A stretch of 64,000 bases of DNA from Pyrinomonadaceae bacterium (GCA_014380365.1 JACMJZ010000004.1:124001-188000); one strand, 5' to 3'. Counted from the stretch's first letter, positions 6,878 through 15,147 are shown. The notes: generated by a model from the sequence alone, not told the origin. Program-made: numbers and translations.

Positions 6878-7891
6878 TTACTCTTTCCCGGTAGGCATCT
6901 TGTAGGTGAGGCGTTTGCCTTCGATTCCCTTGAGTGCGGTTTCAGCCCGTTCGCCGTCCGTAACTTTGCGCTCATTGTATCTGAAATCAAACTCGCTTAG
7001 ATAGCGATGCAGGTGCTTTCTGCCTACGTGATGATAGACACCATTGATACCGCGCTTGAGAAGTGAAAAGTAGCCCTCGACCGTGTTAGTTGTGACCATC
7101 ACGCCTTCATCGTAGCGCACATATTCATCAGCCTTATGGTTCACGAGCGAATGCTTGCGTCCGGTCTTTTTACCCCAGAGAACGCCCGTATCGCTCATCA
7201 GGTGGGCATCCTGAGAGACTACATCATTCAGGACGATCTTGAGATTGTCGGCTGTCACGCGCTCAAGGTGCCGCGAATGAACCCGCCCGCCGCGCTGCAT
7301 CACTGAGAACACAGCTTGCTTATCTACAAACGGCCCTAGCATGTCTTGCGCTCGCTGTCCCGGCTTGGGCGCATGGGTTTGTTTCCGGCGTCGCCGTCCA
7401 CCAATGTAGGTCTCATCGACTTCGACTATTCCATTCATCTTTTCCGGCAACTCGCCAGTCATTGCATAGCGGATTCTGTGCGCCATAAACCACGCTGACT
7501 TGTACTGTCCAATATCAAGCATCCGCATCAACTGATGGGCACTCATTCCCTTCTTGGATGAGCAGAGCAGATGGATCGCCAATAGCCATTTGTGGAGTGG
7601 GATGTGCGAATCCTCGAATATGGTCTTGACCGTAACCGTGAACTGCTTCTTGCATCCAGCGCACTTCCAGAGTCCCTTGCGCGGCTTGCGGATACGCTTC
7701 CGAGTGGCTTTGATTTCCTCGAATGTTTTGGGCTTAGGCGTAATCTTGTACGCTTCGCCTACCAGCCCACAATGCGGACAGACTGCACCGTCCGGCCAGC
7801 GCATCGCTTCAAGGTATTCGCGGGCCGCATCTTCATCTCGGAAGTGTGTCGCTAACAGTGATTCAGGCTTGGTTCGGGATACTTTTTCCAT
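6878..7891 (-). CDS. IS1595-family (ISXO2-like) transposase
   Basis: 337 residues, full length. The N-terminal zinc ribbon is present (CPHC 38-41, CAGC 77-80). The ISXO2-like catalytic domain follows: VDETYIGG with D159, SDTG with D234, and NTVEGYFSLLKRGI with N269 and K279, the D-D-N-K set of this family, then HRYLSEFDFRYNER near the C-terminus. No frameshift or stop, so it is probably active. Its start lies about 26 bp inside the right terminal inverted repeat, whose TTGACA may serve as the -35 of its promoter. It would mobilise the whole 3.1-7.9 kb unit if the proposed ends are right. Confidence 0.95.
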   Translation of the reverse strand: MEKVSRTKPESLLATHFRDEDAAREYLEAMRWPDGAVCPHCGLVGEAYKITPKPKTFEEIKATRKRIRKPRKGLWKCAGCKKQFTVTVKTIFEDSHIPLHKWLLAIHLLCSSKKGMSAHQLMRMLDIGQYKSAWFMAHRIRYAMTGELPEKMNGIVEVDETYIGGRRRRKQTHAPKPGQRAQDMLGPFVDKQAVFSVMQRGGRVHSRHLERVTADNLKIVLNDVVSQDAHLMSDTGVLWGKKTGRKHSLVNHKADEYVRYDEGVMVTTNTVEGYFSLLKRGINGVYHHVGRKHLHRYLSEFDFRYNERKVTDGERAETALKGIEGKRLTYKMPTGKE

Positions 7892-7916
7892 ACCCCAAGT
7901 GTCTCATATCTGATTA

Positions 7917-7936
7917 GGTGTGTCAAGTGCATAATT
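7917..7936 (-). repeat. Right terminal inverted repeat
   Basis: Reverse complement matches 3106-3125 at 19 of 20 positions. It sits between the transposase start and the right direct repeat. Confidence 0.7.
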
Positions 7937-7937
7937 G

Positions 7938-7948
7938 CGGTAAAAAGG
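7938..7948 (+). repeat. Right direct repeat (candidate target-site duplication)
   Basis: CGGTAAAAAGG, identical to 3093-3103. It lies one base outside the right terminal inverted repeat. Confidence 0.65.
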
Positions 7949-8144
7949 CTGGTAATTTTCGGCACACTCAGGTAGAATCTCATGTTTTGCTGACCCCCTA
8001 AATTTAGGACTTTCGGAACAGTGCAGCCCTCGACGGGAATTGTTCCTAAATGCAATGGATCTGCATCCTCGGCATCGGCTGAGGCATCTAAGATTCGCAA
8101 CTAAAATGGCCGCATCGGGCTTTTTGGAGGAGAAAAGAGTAATC

Positions 8145-8396
8145 GTGACTTTCAATAGACATTTACCGCTGGACGAGCGGATTCTGAGAATTGACCATAT
8201 TCAGGCGAGGCGTTATTCGAAGTTGGGCGGAGTGGCGCTTGAGATTGCCACAGAGGGCATTGTCCGCCACTTGCGCGCTTGTGATCGAATGGATGTGAAC
8301 CCAGACACTTCAGCCGTGAGAGAGATCATCGATGACGCTGTAAACGGTCGCCGAGTCTTCGCTGAGGGTACTGAGCAGCAGACTCAGGCAGCTTAG
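8145..8396 (+). CDS. Small hypothetical protein
   Basis: 83 residues from a GTG at 8145, with GGAGGAGA about 13 bp upstream. The frame stays open 35 codons further upstream to an ATG at 8040, but that stretch is His/Arg-rich, lacks a ribosome site and begins just outside the transposon. Not recognised. The sequence has a short basic beta-like N-terminus and an amphipathic helical middle (ALEIATEGIVRHLRA). A textbook terminator follows 23 bp after the stop, which supports a real transcription unit. Confidence 0.55.
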   Translation: MTFNRHLPLDERILRIDHIQARRYSKLGGVALEIATEGIVRHLRACDRMDVNPDTSAVREIIDDAVNGRRVFAEGTEQQTQAA

Positions 8397-8418
8397 TCCA
8401 GTCTTCAAAATTCAGTTA

Positions 8419-8456
8419 AAAGAGATCGCCCCTGCTGGGGCGATCTCTTTATTTTT
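8419..8456 (+). terminator. Rho-independent terminator
   Basis: A perfect 14-bp stem (AAAGAGATCGCCCC / GGGGCGATCTCTTT) with a 4-nt loop, followed by ATTTTT. It terminates the small gene ending at 8396 and insulates the tRNA genes. Confidence 0.92.
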
Positions 8457-8521
8457 CCCGGTAAGGTTCGCCGGTTGACCACGCTGGTTGACTACGTGCT
8501 AACATGCGGCGCCATGCATGT

Positions 8522-8864
8522 GTCCCTGTAGCTCAGTGGATAGAGCATCTGCCTTGTTGGAGCCTTAATGGGGAAAAGTTAAGAAGAACTCATTAAGTGG
8601 ACGGCCCCATATGCGGGAACGCCCTTAGAGCCTCTGGTACTCGAAGGTCATTTGAGTAAAAATCCAGTAGGATTGGGTAATCCGCAGGAAACCTTTCTCA
8701 TGTGAATTATGCGCGAGGAGGGGCTCCTCAGAGACTATACGGGTCGGGACTGTGATGTCCAAGATATAGTCCAGCCAGCAACCCTGTCATCGGACGGGCG
8801 GTCAGGGAAAGCCTGATGCTGGATGCTAAGCAGAGGGCCGCAGGTTCGAGCCCTGCCAGGGACA
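8522..8864 (+). tRNA. tRNA-Arg(UCU), interrupted by a group I intron
   Basis: The exons are 8522-8555 and 8826-8864. Joined, they give a complete cloverleaf: acceptor GTCCCTG/CAGGGAC, D stem GCTC/GAGC, anticodon stem TCTGC/GCAGA, T arm GCAGG-TTCGAGC-CCTGC and A73; no CCA is encoded. The anticodon loop becomes CTTCTAA, so the anticodon is UCU, reading AGA/AGG. The insertion falls after position 34, leaving a U at the 5' splice site and a G as last intron base, as group I introns require. The same anticodon-loop location is used by known bacterial tRNA group I introns. Confidence 0.88.
8556..8825 (+). ncRNA. Group I intron (270 nt, no ORF)
   Basis: Conserved core elements are visible in order: P-like TGCGGGAA (8612-8619), Q-like AATCCGCAGG (P4 pairing TGCGG/CCGCA), R-like CAGAGACTATACGGG and S-like AAGATATAGTCC. 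P7 forms from GACTATA (8733-8739) and TATAGTC (8765-8771), with a P8 hairpin GGGAC/TGTCC between them. It ends in G (omega-G). It encodes no homing endonuclease, so it is probably an immobile self-splicing intron needed for tRNA-Arg maturation. Confidence 0.9.
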
Positions 8865-8893
8865 TTTCTTCTTTTGCCTTCACGCCGGTATGT

Positions 8894-8971
8894 GGCGGCT
8901 ATAGTTCAGTTGGTTAGAACGCCTGATTGTGGTTCAGGAGGTCGAGGGTTCGAGTCCCTCTAGCCGCCCCA
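8894..8971 (+). tRNA. tRNA-His(GUG)
   Basis: Cloverleaf with the extra G at -1 (8894) facing C73, diagnostic of tRNA-His. The anticodon loop TTGTGGT has anticodon GTG, and the T arm GAGGG-TTCGAGT-CCCTC pairs fully. CCA is encoded (8969-8971). It lies 29 bp after tRNA-Arg in the same direction, probably on one transcript. Confidence 0.95.
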
Positions 8972-9080
8972 GTTTTAGACTCGTCCATCCGACGACACCT
9001 TCATAATCAAAACGGGAATATCCGAGTCGCTTCTTGTGAGAGCGGAACTCATAGCTTGGCTAGAGTTTTCGACTCAGCCT

Positions 9081-10109
9081 TCATAAGCGCGTCAATTGGT
9101 TGATGCGCTGGCGCAGCGCCCGAACATAACCCTCCATCGTAGACGGATTGTAACGCGCCGCGCGGAACGCGTCGCGGAGTTGATCATCAGTCAGTTGTGA
9201 GAGCAGCGATCCAATCCAGCGCGCATTTTCTATGGGAATGCCGCGCATCGACTTCTCCTTCTTCACTTGACCGCGGTAATACGGTGGATAAAAAACGGAG
9301 AACATTCCCAACTTCGAAGGCCTCGTGTCGTAGTCAAACTCAACCGAACCGTCCTTCTCAACGCCGGTGACAAACCGGGTCGAGAGAAAGTCTTTCAAGT
9401 CATTCTTGGAGCGTTTGCCGCCAAGCCCCCCAGCGCGCCCGAGTGTGGCGCCGAGGTCAGTTACGACGTGCTGTGCTTCAGGTCCATCGACGCCATCGTC
9501 CACGTACAGTACGCGATTGTTTAGCGCCCGGGCGTCATAGTTGTTGAGCAGGATCATGAGCACCTTGAGACCGTCCAGCTCGCGAGTACCCTGAAAAGGA
9601 TTCTTATCCCAATCCCAGGTATCACCACGCTTGACGCCACGCCGGCGCGGCTCGAACCGCGCCCCGCGAATCACACCGCGTCGTCCGACGTACTCCATAC
9701 CCCGCGAGAGTTTTGGAAGACGGTTAATCCGCACGCGGTCAAAAAAGTATGCTTCCTCAGCGAAGTACCCAACGCCCCAAACCAATCTTGTCGCAACTGT
9801 CTCCGACTGTGCTTCCGTGCCTAACTTCACTACCCATTCGACGCCTTGCGCATCCTTCACCTTGAATTTTGGCGACTCGCCATCTTTGTCCTCTTCAATA
9901 AATGTGAAGGGCGCGGCAGGACCCAATTGCGGCGCGCCTGGCCCATAACGGAGATCGCGCGACGCGATGTCACCCGGCTCTCGCCAGATGAGGTCAGTGC
10001 CCGCCCTCTCCTCCGCCGGGTCAGTTTGCTGCGCGGAGCCGGTCGAGGCCATGGACATGACTAAAATGCAGAGTAGGAGCATCAGGATCGGATTGCGTGA
10101 AAATCTCAT
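9081..10109 (-). CDS. Secreted protein with kinase-like (HipA/PI-kinase-like) layout
   Basis: 342 residues from the ATG at 10109 (GAGG 6 bp upstream); the longer frame to 10274 is not protein-like. The N-terminal signal peptide ends near STGSAQQ. Not assigned to a family with certainty. The order of motifs resembles the HipA / phosphoinositide-kinase-like fold: a lysine on a beta strand followed by a glutamate (VVKLGTEAQSE), a catalytic-loop-like N-Y-D-A-R-A-L-N-N, and VTDLGATLG in the position of the metal-binding D-F-G. If right, this is an exported atypical kinase or an enzymatically dead relative. It is transcribed divergently from the secreted-protein/phosphoesterase operon at 10.5-12.1 kb. 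Confidence 0.75.
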   Translation of the reverse strand: MRFSRNPILMLLLCILVMSMASTGSAQQTDPAEERAGTDLIWREPGDIASRDLRYGPGAPQLGPAAPFTFIEEDKDGESPKFKVKDAQGVEWVVKLGTEAQSETVATRLVWGVGYFAEEAYFFDRVRINRLPKLSRGMEYVGRRGVIRGARFEPRRRGVKRGDTWDWDKNPFQGTRELDGLKVLMILLNNYDARALNNRVLYVDDGVDGPEAQHVVTDLGATLGRAGGLGGKRSKNDLKDFLSTRFVTGVEKDGSVEFDYDTRPSKLGMFSVFYPPYYRGQVKKEKSMRGIPIENARWIGSLLSQLTDDQLRDAFRAARYNPSTMEGYVRALRQRINQLTRL

Positions 10110-10512
10110 TTGAACCTCGCGAGCCTCGTGGAATTTCCCTTCTGAGACTGGGTTTCCGCCTCGGTTGTCCCGCAAGTTCCACTGGTTGCGAAGGTCTGTC
10201 CGCGGCGTTAATAAGCCTTGATGCGTTCGGTGTGCCACAACCGACGAACCATTTCTGAACGGGAGCCTCGACACAAGTCGCCAATAAGCCCAGCCTTTTG
10301 AACTTCCTCAGTTTTAGCCATTTAGCCGACGCTCTACCTTCCCCGTGGACCGCGTCCCGAATTACTACAGTCAATACGCTTCGCATACACGCTCAAAGAC
10401 TCGTGGCGATTGACCTTCAACTCTACGCAACTCACTTTCAAAGCAAAATGCGGATTAACGCGAAGTCGTCCGAGTGTAGATGCTGGCATCGTCCTTGCAG
10501 TTCCAACCTGCG
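10110..10512. other. Intergenic region between divergent secreted-protein genes
   Basis: About 400 bp holding the promoters for both flanking genes. I see no clear -35/-10 pair, hairpin or repeat. The open minus-strand extension to 10274 is judged non-coding. Confidence 0.45.
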
Positions 10513-11127
10513 ATGAAACAAGAATTATGTAGACCCGGCGGCTACGCGTTGCGGGCCGCTTTTCTGATTGGGATAGGCATCTTCTCGATCGCGCCAGTTC
10601 CTGGGGCCGTCGCCCAAAAACCTGCGGCTCCGCGGGTTAACGTTGCCAAGGATCGGAGAGCAGTGGCAACTTTTGAAGGTCGTGCCAAGGCATATGTGAA
10701 GCTGCGCAATCGGATCAAGAGCAAACTACCTAAACTTTCGAAAGACAGTACGCCTGAACAGATAGCTGCTCATAAGAAAGCGTTTGAAGACGCTGTCCGG
10801 GGGGCGCGAGTGGGGGCGAAACCGGGCGACATATTTACTGCGGATGCGGCGGAGTATCTTCGGAGACTGATCCGCACCGAGTTCAAAGGGCAGGACCGAG
10901 GCGAAGTTAAGGAGACGATTCTCGAAGCGGACACTACCGGCGTTCCACTGAAGGTAAACTATCCGTATCCGGAGACCAAAGAAGTCTCAACCGTTCCGCC
11001 TACGGTGCTGCTCAAGCTTCCACAACTTCCCAGGGAGGTGAATTATCGCTTCGTTGGTCGTCATATGCTGCTCATCGACAAAGACAACGGTTTGATATTG
11101 GACTATATGCTTAATGCGCTCCCCTAA
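10513..11127 (+). CDS. Secreted hypothetical protein
   Basis: 204 residues from the ATG at 10513 (MKQELCRPGG); an in-frame ATG at 10480 would lengthen the N-terminus before the signal peptide. The signal sequence (hydrophobic AAFLIGIGIFSIAP) ends near GAVAQ. The mature part has a basic helical region (KLRNRIKSKLPKL, then residues rich in Lys/Glu) and a C-terminal beta-rich stretch ending RHMLLIDKDNGLILDYM. Not recognised. It lies 20 bp upstream of the metallophosphoesterase gene and is surely co-transcribed with it. Confidence 0.78.
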   Translation: MKQELCRPGGYALRAAFLIGIGIFSIAPVPGAVAQKPAAPRVNVAKDRRAVATFEGRAKAYVKLRNRIKSKLPKLSKDSTPEQIAAHKKAFEDAVRGARVGAKPGDIFTADAAEYLRRLIRTEFKGQDRGEVKETILEADTTGVPLKVNYPYPETKEVSTVPPTVLLKLPQLPREVNYRFVGRHMLLIDKDNGLILDYMLNALP

Positions 11128-11147
11128 GACCGGCTCCGGGAGGACGT

Positions 11148-12092
11148 ATGAGGAAGATCATGAAAAGGAACCCTGCTTTATACCTGACAATCGCATTTCT
11201 GATTGCCAGCGCGTTCACACAAATTAGCCATCTACCACAAACGAGTTTTGGGCAGGAGTCAGCAAAGAATCCGAAGGCCATCTCGGCAGCCAATTCACCG
11301 TTAAAGCTTACCTTGCCGCTCAAGGACGGTTCTGTCCGGTTCGCGATCATCGGTGACACTGGGACTGGGACCCCCAAACAGTACCAGGTCGGGGAAATGA
11401 TGACGCGGTATCATGAGATATTCCCCTTCCCGTTTGTCATAATGTTGGGCGACAACATGTACGGCGGCGAGAAGCCCAGTGATTACGTAAAGAAATTTGA
11501 AGGCGCATACCAGAAACTACTGGACGGCAAAATTAAGTTCTACGCCGCGCTCGGCAACCACGATCAAGCGACCCAGGTCAATTACGAACCTTTCAACATG
11601 AACGGGAAGGAGTTTTACCGTTTCACGAAAGGTAACGTTGCGTTTTATGCGCTGAACAGCACCTACATGGACAAGCGTCAGGTTGATTGGCTTGAGAGCG
11701 AGTTAGCCAAGGATACATCGGAATGGAAAATTTGCTTTTTCCATCATCCACCGTATTCCTCCGGTGGTAAGCACGGCTCGGATAAGCAACTCCGGGAAAT
11801 CGTTGAGCCAATCTTTGTAAAGCATGGAGTCAACGTTGTGCTTACCGGACACGACCATTTCTATGAACGGATCAAGCCTCAAAAGGGAATCTATTATTTT
11901 GTCTCAGGTGGTGGTGGCAAGCTGCGCGAAGGGGACGTGAAGGGGAACACCGGTCTCACTGCCAAGAAATTCGACTCCGATTTGCATTTCATGATTTCCG
12001 AAGTCGTGAATGACTCTCTTTACTTCCAGGTCATTTCTCGAACTGGTGAGACGGTTGACTCGGGAGTTTTATCCAGGCAACGAAAACAGTAA
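11148..12092 (+). CDS. Secreted calcineurin-like metallophosphoesterase
   Basis: 314 residues with an N-terminal signal or anchor helix (LYLTIAFLIASAF). All five metal-binding blocks of the family are present in order: GDTG (69-72), GDNMYG (101-106), GNHD (136-139), HHPPYSSGG and GHDHFYER. The layout is like purple-acid-phosphatase-related periplasmic enzymes hydrolysing phosphomono- or diesters; the substrate is not predictable. A GGGAGG lies 7 bp before the ATG. It is the second gene of an operon with the preceding secreted protein. Confidence 0.93.
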   Translation: MRKIMKRNPALYLTIAFLIASAFTQISHLPQTSFGQESAKNPKAISAANSPLKLTLPLKDGSVRFAIIGDTGTGTPKQYQVGEMMTRYHEIFPFPFVIMLGDNMYGGEKPSDYVKKFEGAYQKLLDGKIKFYAALGNHDQATQVNYEPFNMNGKEFYRFTKGNVAFYALNSTYMDKRQVDWLESELAKDTSEWKICFFHHPPYSSGGKHGSDKQLREIVEPIFVKHGVNVVLTGHDHFYERIKPQKGIYYFVSGGGGKLREGDVKGNTGLTAKKFDSDLHFMISEVVNDSLYFQVISRTGETVDSGVLSRQRKQ

Positions 12093-12109
12093 GGCATCCA
12101 CGTTAATCT

Positions 12110-12697
12110 TCATAGCGCTTGGTTGGGATGATGTCGCGATGGTAAGTTTTCGCGACCCCATTTTAGCGCGCGCGTCATCCAGATTAGTTCGTCCAAAAAG
12201 CCCTGCGCCCTCTTTTCAAAGGCCGAATCCAATAGCTTGCCTTCATCACTAAAAGCTTTCTGAATGAATGGAAAGTTAAGGTCGGTAAAGGTCACTGCTA
12301 AACCCAGCTCCCGAACCATCGGCACCATGGCCTCTATTACTCGGGTCCCTCCCCACGGACCAGCGGATACGCCCACCAACGCCACGCTCTTGTGGATGTA
12401 TTCCTTAAGTAACAAGTCCAGAATGGCTTTCAGAGTTCCCGGGTAACCGTGGTTATACTCCGGTGCCACTATTACCAGGCCATCTGCGTTTGTGATTGCA
12501 TCTCGCCATTCGGGAAACAGGTCTTTTATTCGGGTTCCGTAGTCATCCTGCGGCAGAACAAAGTCGCCCGCATCGAATAGTCGGGTCTCGATATCGGTTC
12601 TCTTCTGCATTTCTCCAATCAACCATTTCGCCGCGTGCACGCTCTGGCGCATTTTGCGATTGGTGCCCAGCAGAACCGGCAGTCGTAGTTTTTCCAT
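12110..12697 (-). CDS. NADPH-dependent FMN reductase family protein
   Basis: 195 residues from the ATG at 12697 (MEKLRLPVLLG); a GTG at 12739 could add 14. Flavodoxin-like fold: the phosphate-binding start VLLGTNRKMRQS, the family signature PEYNHGYPG around residue 80, and SAGPWGG near 110. It probably reduces flavins, quinones or azo compounds with NAD(P)H in the cytoplasm. It is convergent with the phosphoesterase (18 bp apart). There is no sign of an operon partner. Confidence 0.9.
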   Translation of the reverse strand: MEKLRLPVLLGTNRKMRQSVHAAKWLIGEMQKRTDIETRLFDAGDFVLPQDDYGTRIKDLFPEWRDAITNADGLVIVAPEYNHGYPGTLKAILDLLLKEYIHKSVALVGVSAGPWGGTRVIEAMVPMVRELGLAVTFTDLNFPFIQKAFSDEGKLLDSAFEKRAQGFLDELIWMTRALKWGRENLPSRHHPNQAL

Positions 12698-12896
12698 TGC
12701 AGCGGTACCTTGTCTCTTAACGAGTATCGTTCCTCGCACCAGCCAATTTTTCAGTCTGATCAGTTCATGAGAAACGGGCCTTTGTTGCTCAATGCTCCCG
12801 TTTAGGAAATAATGATGAGCGAAATCTTTATGGATGTTAACCCACGGTCGCGCCGCTCTGTGACGCTGACGAGCGGGTGTTGGTTAAGGAGATAAT

Positions 12897-13163
12897 GTGC
12901 CAGACGAGCAACGAACAGCAAATAATTCCCAGACCTACGTGGTCGATGCCAACGATTTTTCTTATGAAACTATTGAGCAGCAGAATGGCCAAGCTGTCAT
13001 TGTGCGATTTCCGATGGATGATCCTAAATTCCAGGCAGGGGACGTGGTTGTAGTGCTTTCAGGCAGCGATATTCATTTCCATGGAATGATTGGCAGCCTC
13101 GCCGACGGGTTTGCAACTGCCACAGACCGCCGCGGTTCCCTGCTCCCAGCTACAGTGCAATAA
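12897..13163 (+). CDS. Small hypothetical protein
   Basis: 88 residues beginning at a GTG with an excellent ribosome site (AAGGAGAT, 4 bp away); an overlapping ATG at 12895 is out of frame. Soluble, acidic, predicted beta-rich (AVIVRFPMDD, GDVVVVLSGSDIHFHGMIGS). Not recognised. It stands alone between a flavin reductase and a convergent VWFA gene. Confidence 0.7.
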   Translation: MPDEQRTANNSQTYVVDANDFSYETIEQQNGQAVIVRFPMDDPKFQAGDVVVVLSGSDIHFHGMIGSLADGFATATDRRGSLLPATVQ

Positions 13164-13183
13164 GCCCGGATGCGGGCGCGCGA

Positions 13184-14167
13184 CTAGTTGCGCCGGTAAC
13201 CCGCCGGATAAGTCACATCCACGCCAGGCGTTGAGGAGATAATTTTCACCCGGTGAAATCCCTTCTTGGGATGGGTTGATAGGTAGGTAAGCGCTATCTG
13301 CATATCCAGCGAGGCCTTCAGATCTTTTATGAAGGGCACGAAGCTGGTGGGAGCGCCGAAGCCCTGGAAGTAGGCTCGGCCGCCGGTTTCGTCAGCCAAA
13401 CGCTTCAGCGCGCTCTGCGCATTCGCAATTAGGCTTGTACTTCCCGCCGACGTCACTGTGGGCGCGAAAAACGCGTAGATGGCCACGCTGCTTCGTTGCG
13501 CTTGATTTATCGCCCGCTGTAGGTCAATGGTGTCTGCCCCCGAGGCGAAATCGACTCCGCGCGAAATATCCATCCCATCCGAAACCAGCAAAACCGCCCG
13601 TCGACCGGCTGGTTGAGAATCGAATCGCTTCAACGCCTCGATGACTTCAACGTAAGGATTGTATGGCGCAGAGCTGGCGAACCCGGAAGGGGGTCGTAAT
13701 GCCTTGGCCGCTCTTTCGAGGTCGGTAGTAAACTTTTGACGCACTTGCAAAGTGCCGGTACGCAAATAACCCACAGAGACTCGAGACCCACGCGGTAGCC
13801 TTCGAATAAACTCAGCCAGTGGTTTCATCTCCGGTCCAATTGAGGACACCACATCATCCTGCACCAACACAAAGAGGTTCAGCGGCCAGTTTGAGCCCAT
13901 CGCTCTTATCGATAGAGGCGTCTGTGGTTCACCGTCTTCAGTTACTATGAAGTCCACCGTCTTCAGCTCGAGTTCACTCGTTGGCACCGAGCCCTTGACC
14001 CGAATAGTAAGAGGAATAGTGACAGGTCTGGCTGAAACTCCGGACCCCTTTACTACCGAGCCACCCGGTAATTGGGCCAGGGAATGCTGCGCGTCACCCG
14101 TTACCAGGATTGAAAAGACAACCGCGAAGGCAACGGCAATCGCCCGTCGTATTTGAACTCGCTTCAT
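13184..14167 (-). CDS. Secreted VWFA-domain protein (acidobacterial type)
   Basis: 327 residues from the ATG at 14167, with AGGAG in good position. The signal peptide ends near the SLAQ region. The pattern of the acidobacterial VWFA-related family is visible: a beta-sandwich-like start (TIPLTIRVKGSVPTSELELK, then VTEDGEPQ), a VWA core with the degenerate metal site typical of this group (FVLVQDDVVSSIG), and AVLLVSDGMD followed by alternating strands and helices. Usually exported and presumed to bind protein or matrix. A paralogue lies at 48968-50029. Confidence 0.88.
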   Translation of the reverse strand: MKRVQIRRAIAVAFAVVFSILVTGDAQHSLAQLPGGSVVKGSGVSARPVTIPLTIRVKGSVPTSELELKTVDFIVTEDGEPQTPLSIRAMGSNWPLNLFVLVQDDVVSSIGPEMKPLAEFIRRLPRGSRVSVGYLRTGTLQVRQKFTTDLERAAKALRPPSGFASSAPYNPYVEVIEALKRFDSQPAGRRAVLLVSDGMDISRGVDFASGADTIDLQRAINQAQRSSVAIYAFFAPTVTSAGSTSLIANAQSALKRLADETGGRAYFQGFGAPTSFVPFIKDLKASLDMQIALTYLSTHPKKGFHRVKIISSTPGVDVTYPAGYRRN

Positions 14168-14298
14168 AGCTGCTCCTATTCGCCTCACAACTTGGTCGGA
14201 TTATACAACATCAACGTCAGAGCGCTGTCGCAGCCTACAGCCAAAACTGGCTAAGCACCCCTTTACCCGTTAAGATCATCACCGACGCGGAAACTGAG

Positions 14299-15147
14299 AT
14301 GGCTGGGCTGAAAAGCATGATTCAAAAAACCGAAGGAAAACTTAAACCTGGAGACGAGAGAGTGGCGAGCCTCTTAAGATGGAGCCCGTGGCTCTCTTTC
14401 GTCCTGATCACGATTCCTCTGCCAATTGTTTTTCTTGGGTTTTTCCTGGCGTCCGCCACAACCGACTCCGCCGCGGTCTATCTCCTTCTCTCTTTTGTTT
14501 CAATGGGGCTCGGTTTGGTTGTCGGTCTGTTGGTTCTAACCCTGCTTCTGTTTTACCGCCGGCGCTGGCACAACCGGCTCAGGGATCGCCTCGCTGCGGA
14601 TGGCATAACTGGAGCTGAGGTCGCCTGGTTTACTCGAGAACTGTCGTCGGAGGAGCGAAGAATCTGGCGCGAACTCAAGTCGAAAAATCCACTACTAGCC
14701 GATGCCTATTGCCAAACCCTGGCAAACCGTCTCACCGCAACCAGAATTATCGCCAAGTCGCGCGGTGAAGTGTTGAGAGTGGAAAGGCAGATTAACCGGA
14801 CCCGCCACATTTCTGGAGTGGACACCTCTTCCCTTCTGAACGACTTGCTTTCCGATCGCCAGCGCGTTGACGGCCTTAGGCAGGAAGCGACTCTTCGCTT
14901 GTCAGAAGCGAAAGCACAACTCCAGGCGATTGAGGCGGCCGCGAATCGAAAGCTGAGCCAGAGTGAAACCGATACGATGCTGAGGCGGCTCGCCACTTCT
15001 CAGTCACTTCCACCGCTGGCATTGGAAATGGCGAATCTCGAACGTGAGGCTCTGCGCGAAGTGGAACGCTCTGAACCGAAACAGGAGTTTATTGAATCGT
15101 CAGATCCAACTCAAGTGGGGCTACGCGATAGTTCTGTCAAACAGTAG
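14299..15147 (+). CDS. Membrane protein with two TM helices and coiled-coil tail
   Basis: 282 residues. Two hydrophobic helices at about 35-60 and 66-92 are followed by Arg-rich residues, then a long helical, coiled-coil cytoplasmic domain (roughly 120-265: repeated Arg/Leu/Glu heptads, NRTRHISGVDTSSLLNDLLS). Not recognised. The 3' end overlaps the convergent gene by 37 bp. It may be a scaffold or stress-response membrane protein; there is no direct evidence. Confidence 0.7.
   Translation: MAGLKSMIQKTEGKLKPGDERVASLLRWSPWLSFVLITIPLPIVFLGFFLASATTDSAAVYLLLSFVSMGLGLVVGLLVLTLLLFYRRRWHNRLRDRLAADGITGAEVAWFTRELSSEERRIWRELKSKNPLLADAYCQTLANRLTATRIIAKSRGEVLRVERQINRTRHISGVDTSSLLNDLLSDRQRVDGLRQEATLRLSEAKAQLQAIEAAANRKLSQSETDTMLRRLATSQSLPPLALEMANLEREALREVERSEPKQEFIESSDPTQVGLRDSSVKQ

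Larger units (their letters stand above)
3104..7937. mobile_element. Putative 4.83-kb IS1595-type transposon with restriction-modification cargo
   Basis: The segment is bounded by inward-facing copies of ATGCACTTGACACACC (3110-3125 and, inverted, 7917-7932). These extend to 20 bp with one mismatch. The 11-bp direct repeat CGGTAAAAAGG flanks the outside (3093-3103 and 7938-7948). The IS1595-family transposase is the last gene before the right end. Between it and the left end lie a methyltransferase-nuclease fusion, a small partner gene, a divergent DNA-binding-like gene, a tRNA-like sequence and an XRE regulator. IS1595-family elements usually duplicate an 8-bp target and some carry passenger genes. 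An 11-bp shared sequence is therefore slightly longer than expected, and the exact outer boundary is uncertain by a few bases. The terminal repeats and direct repeats are seen directly; mobility of the whole unit is inferred. Confidence 0.7.
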
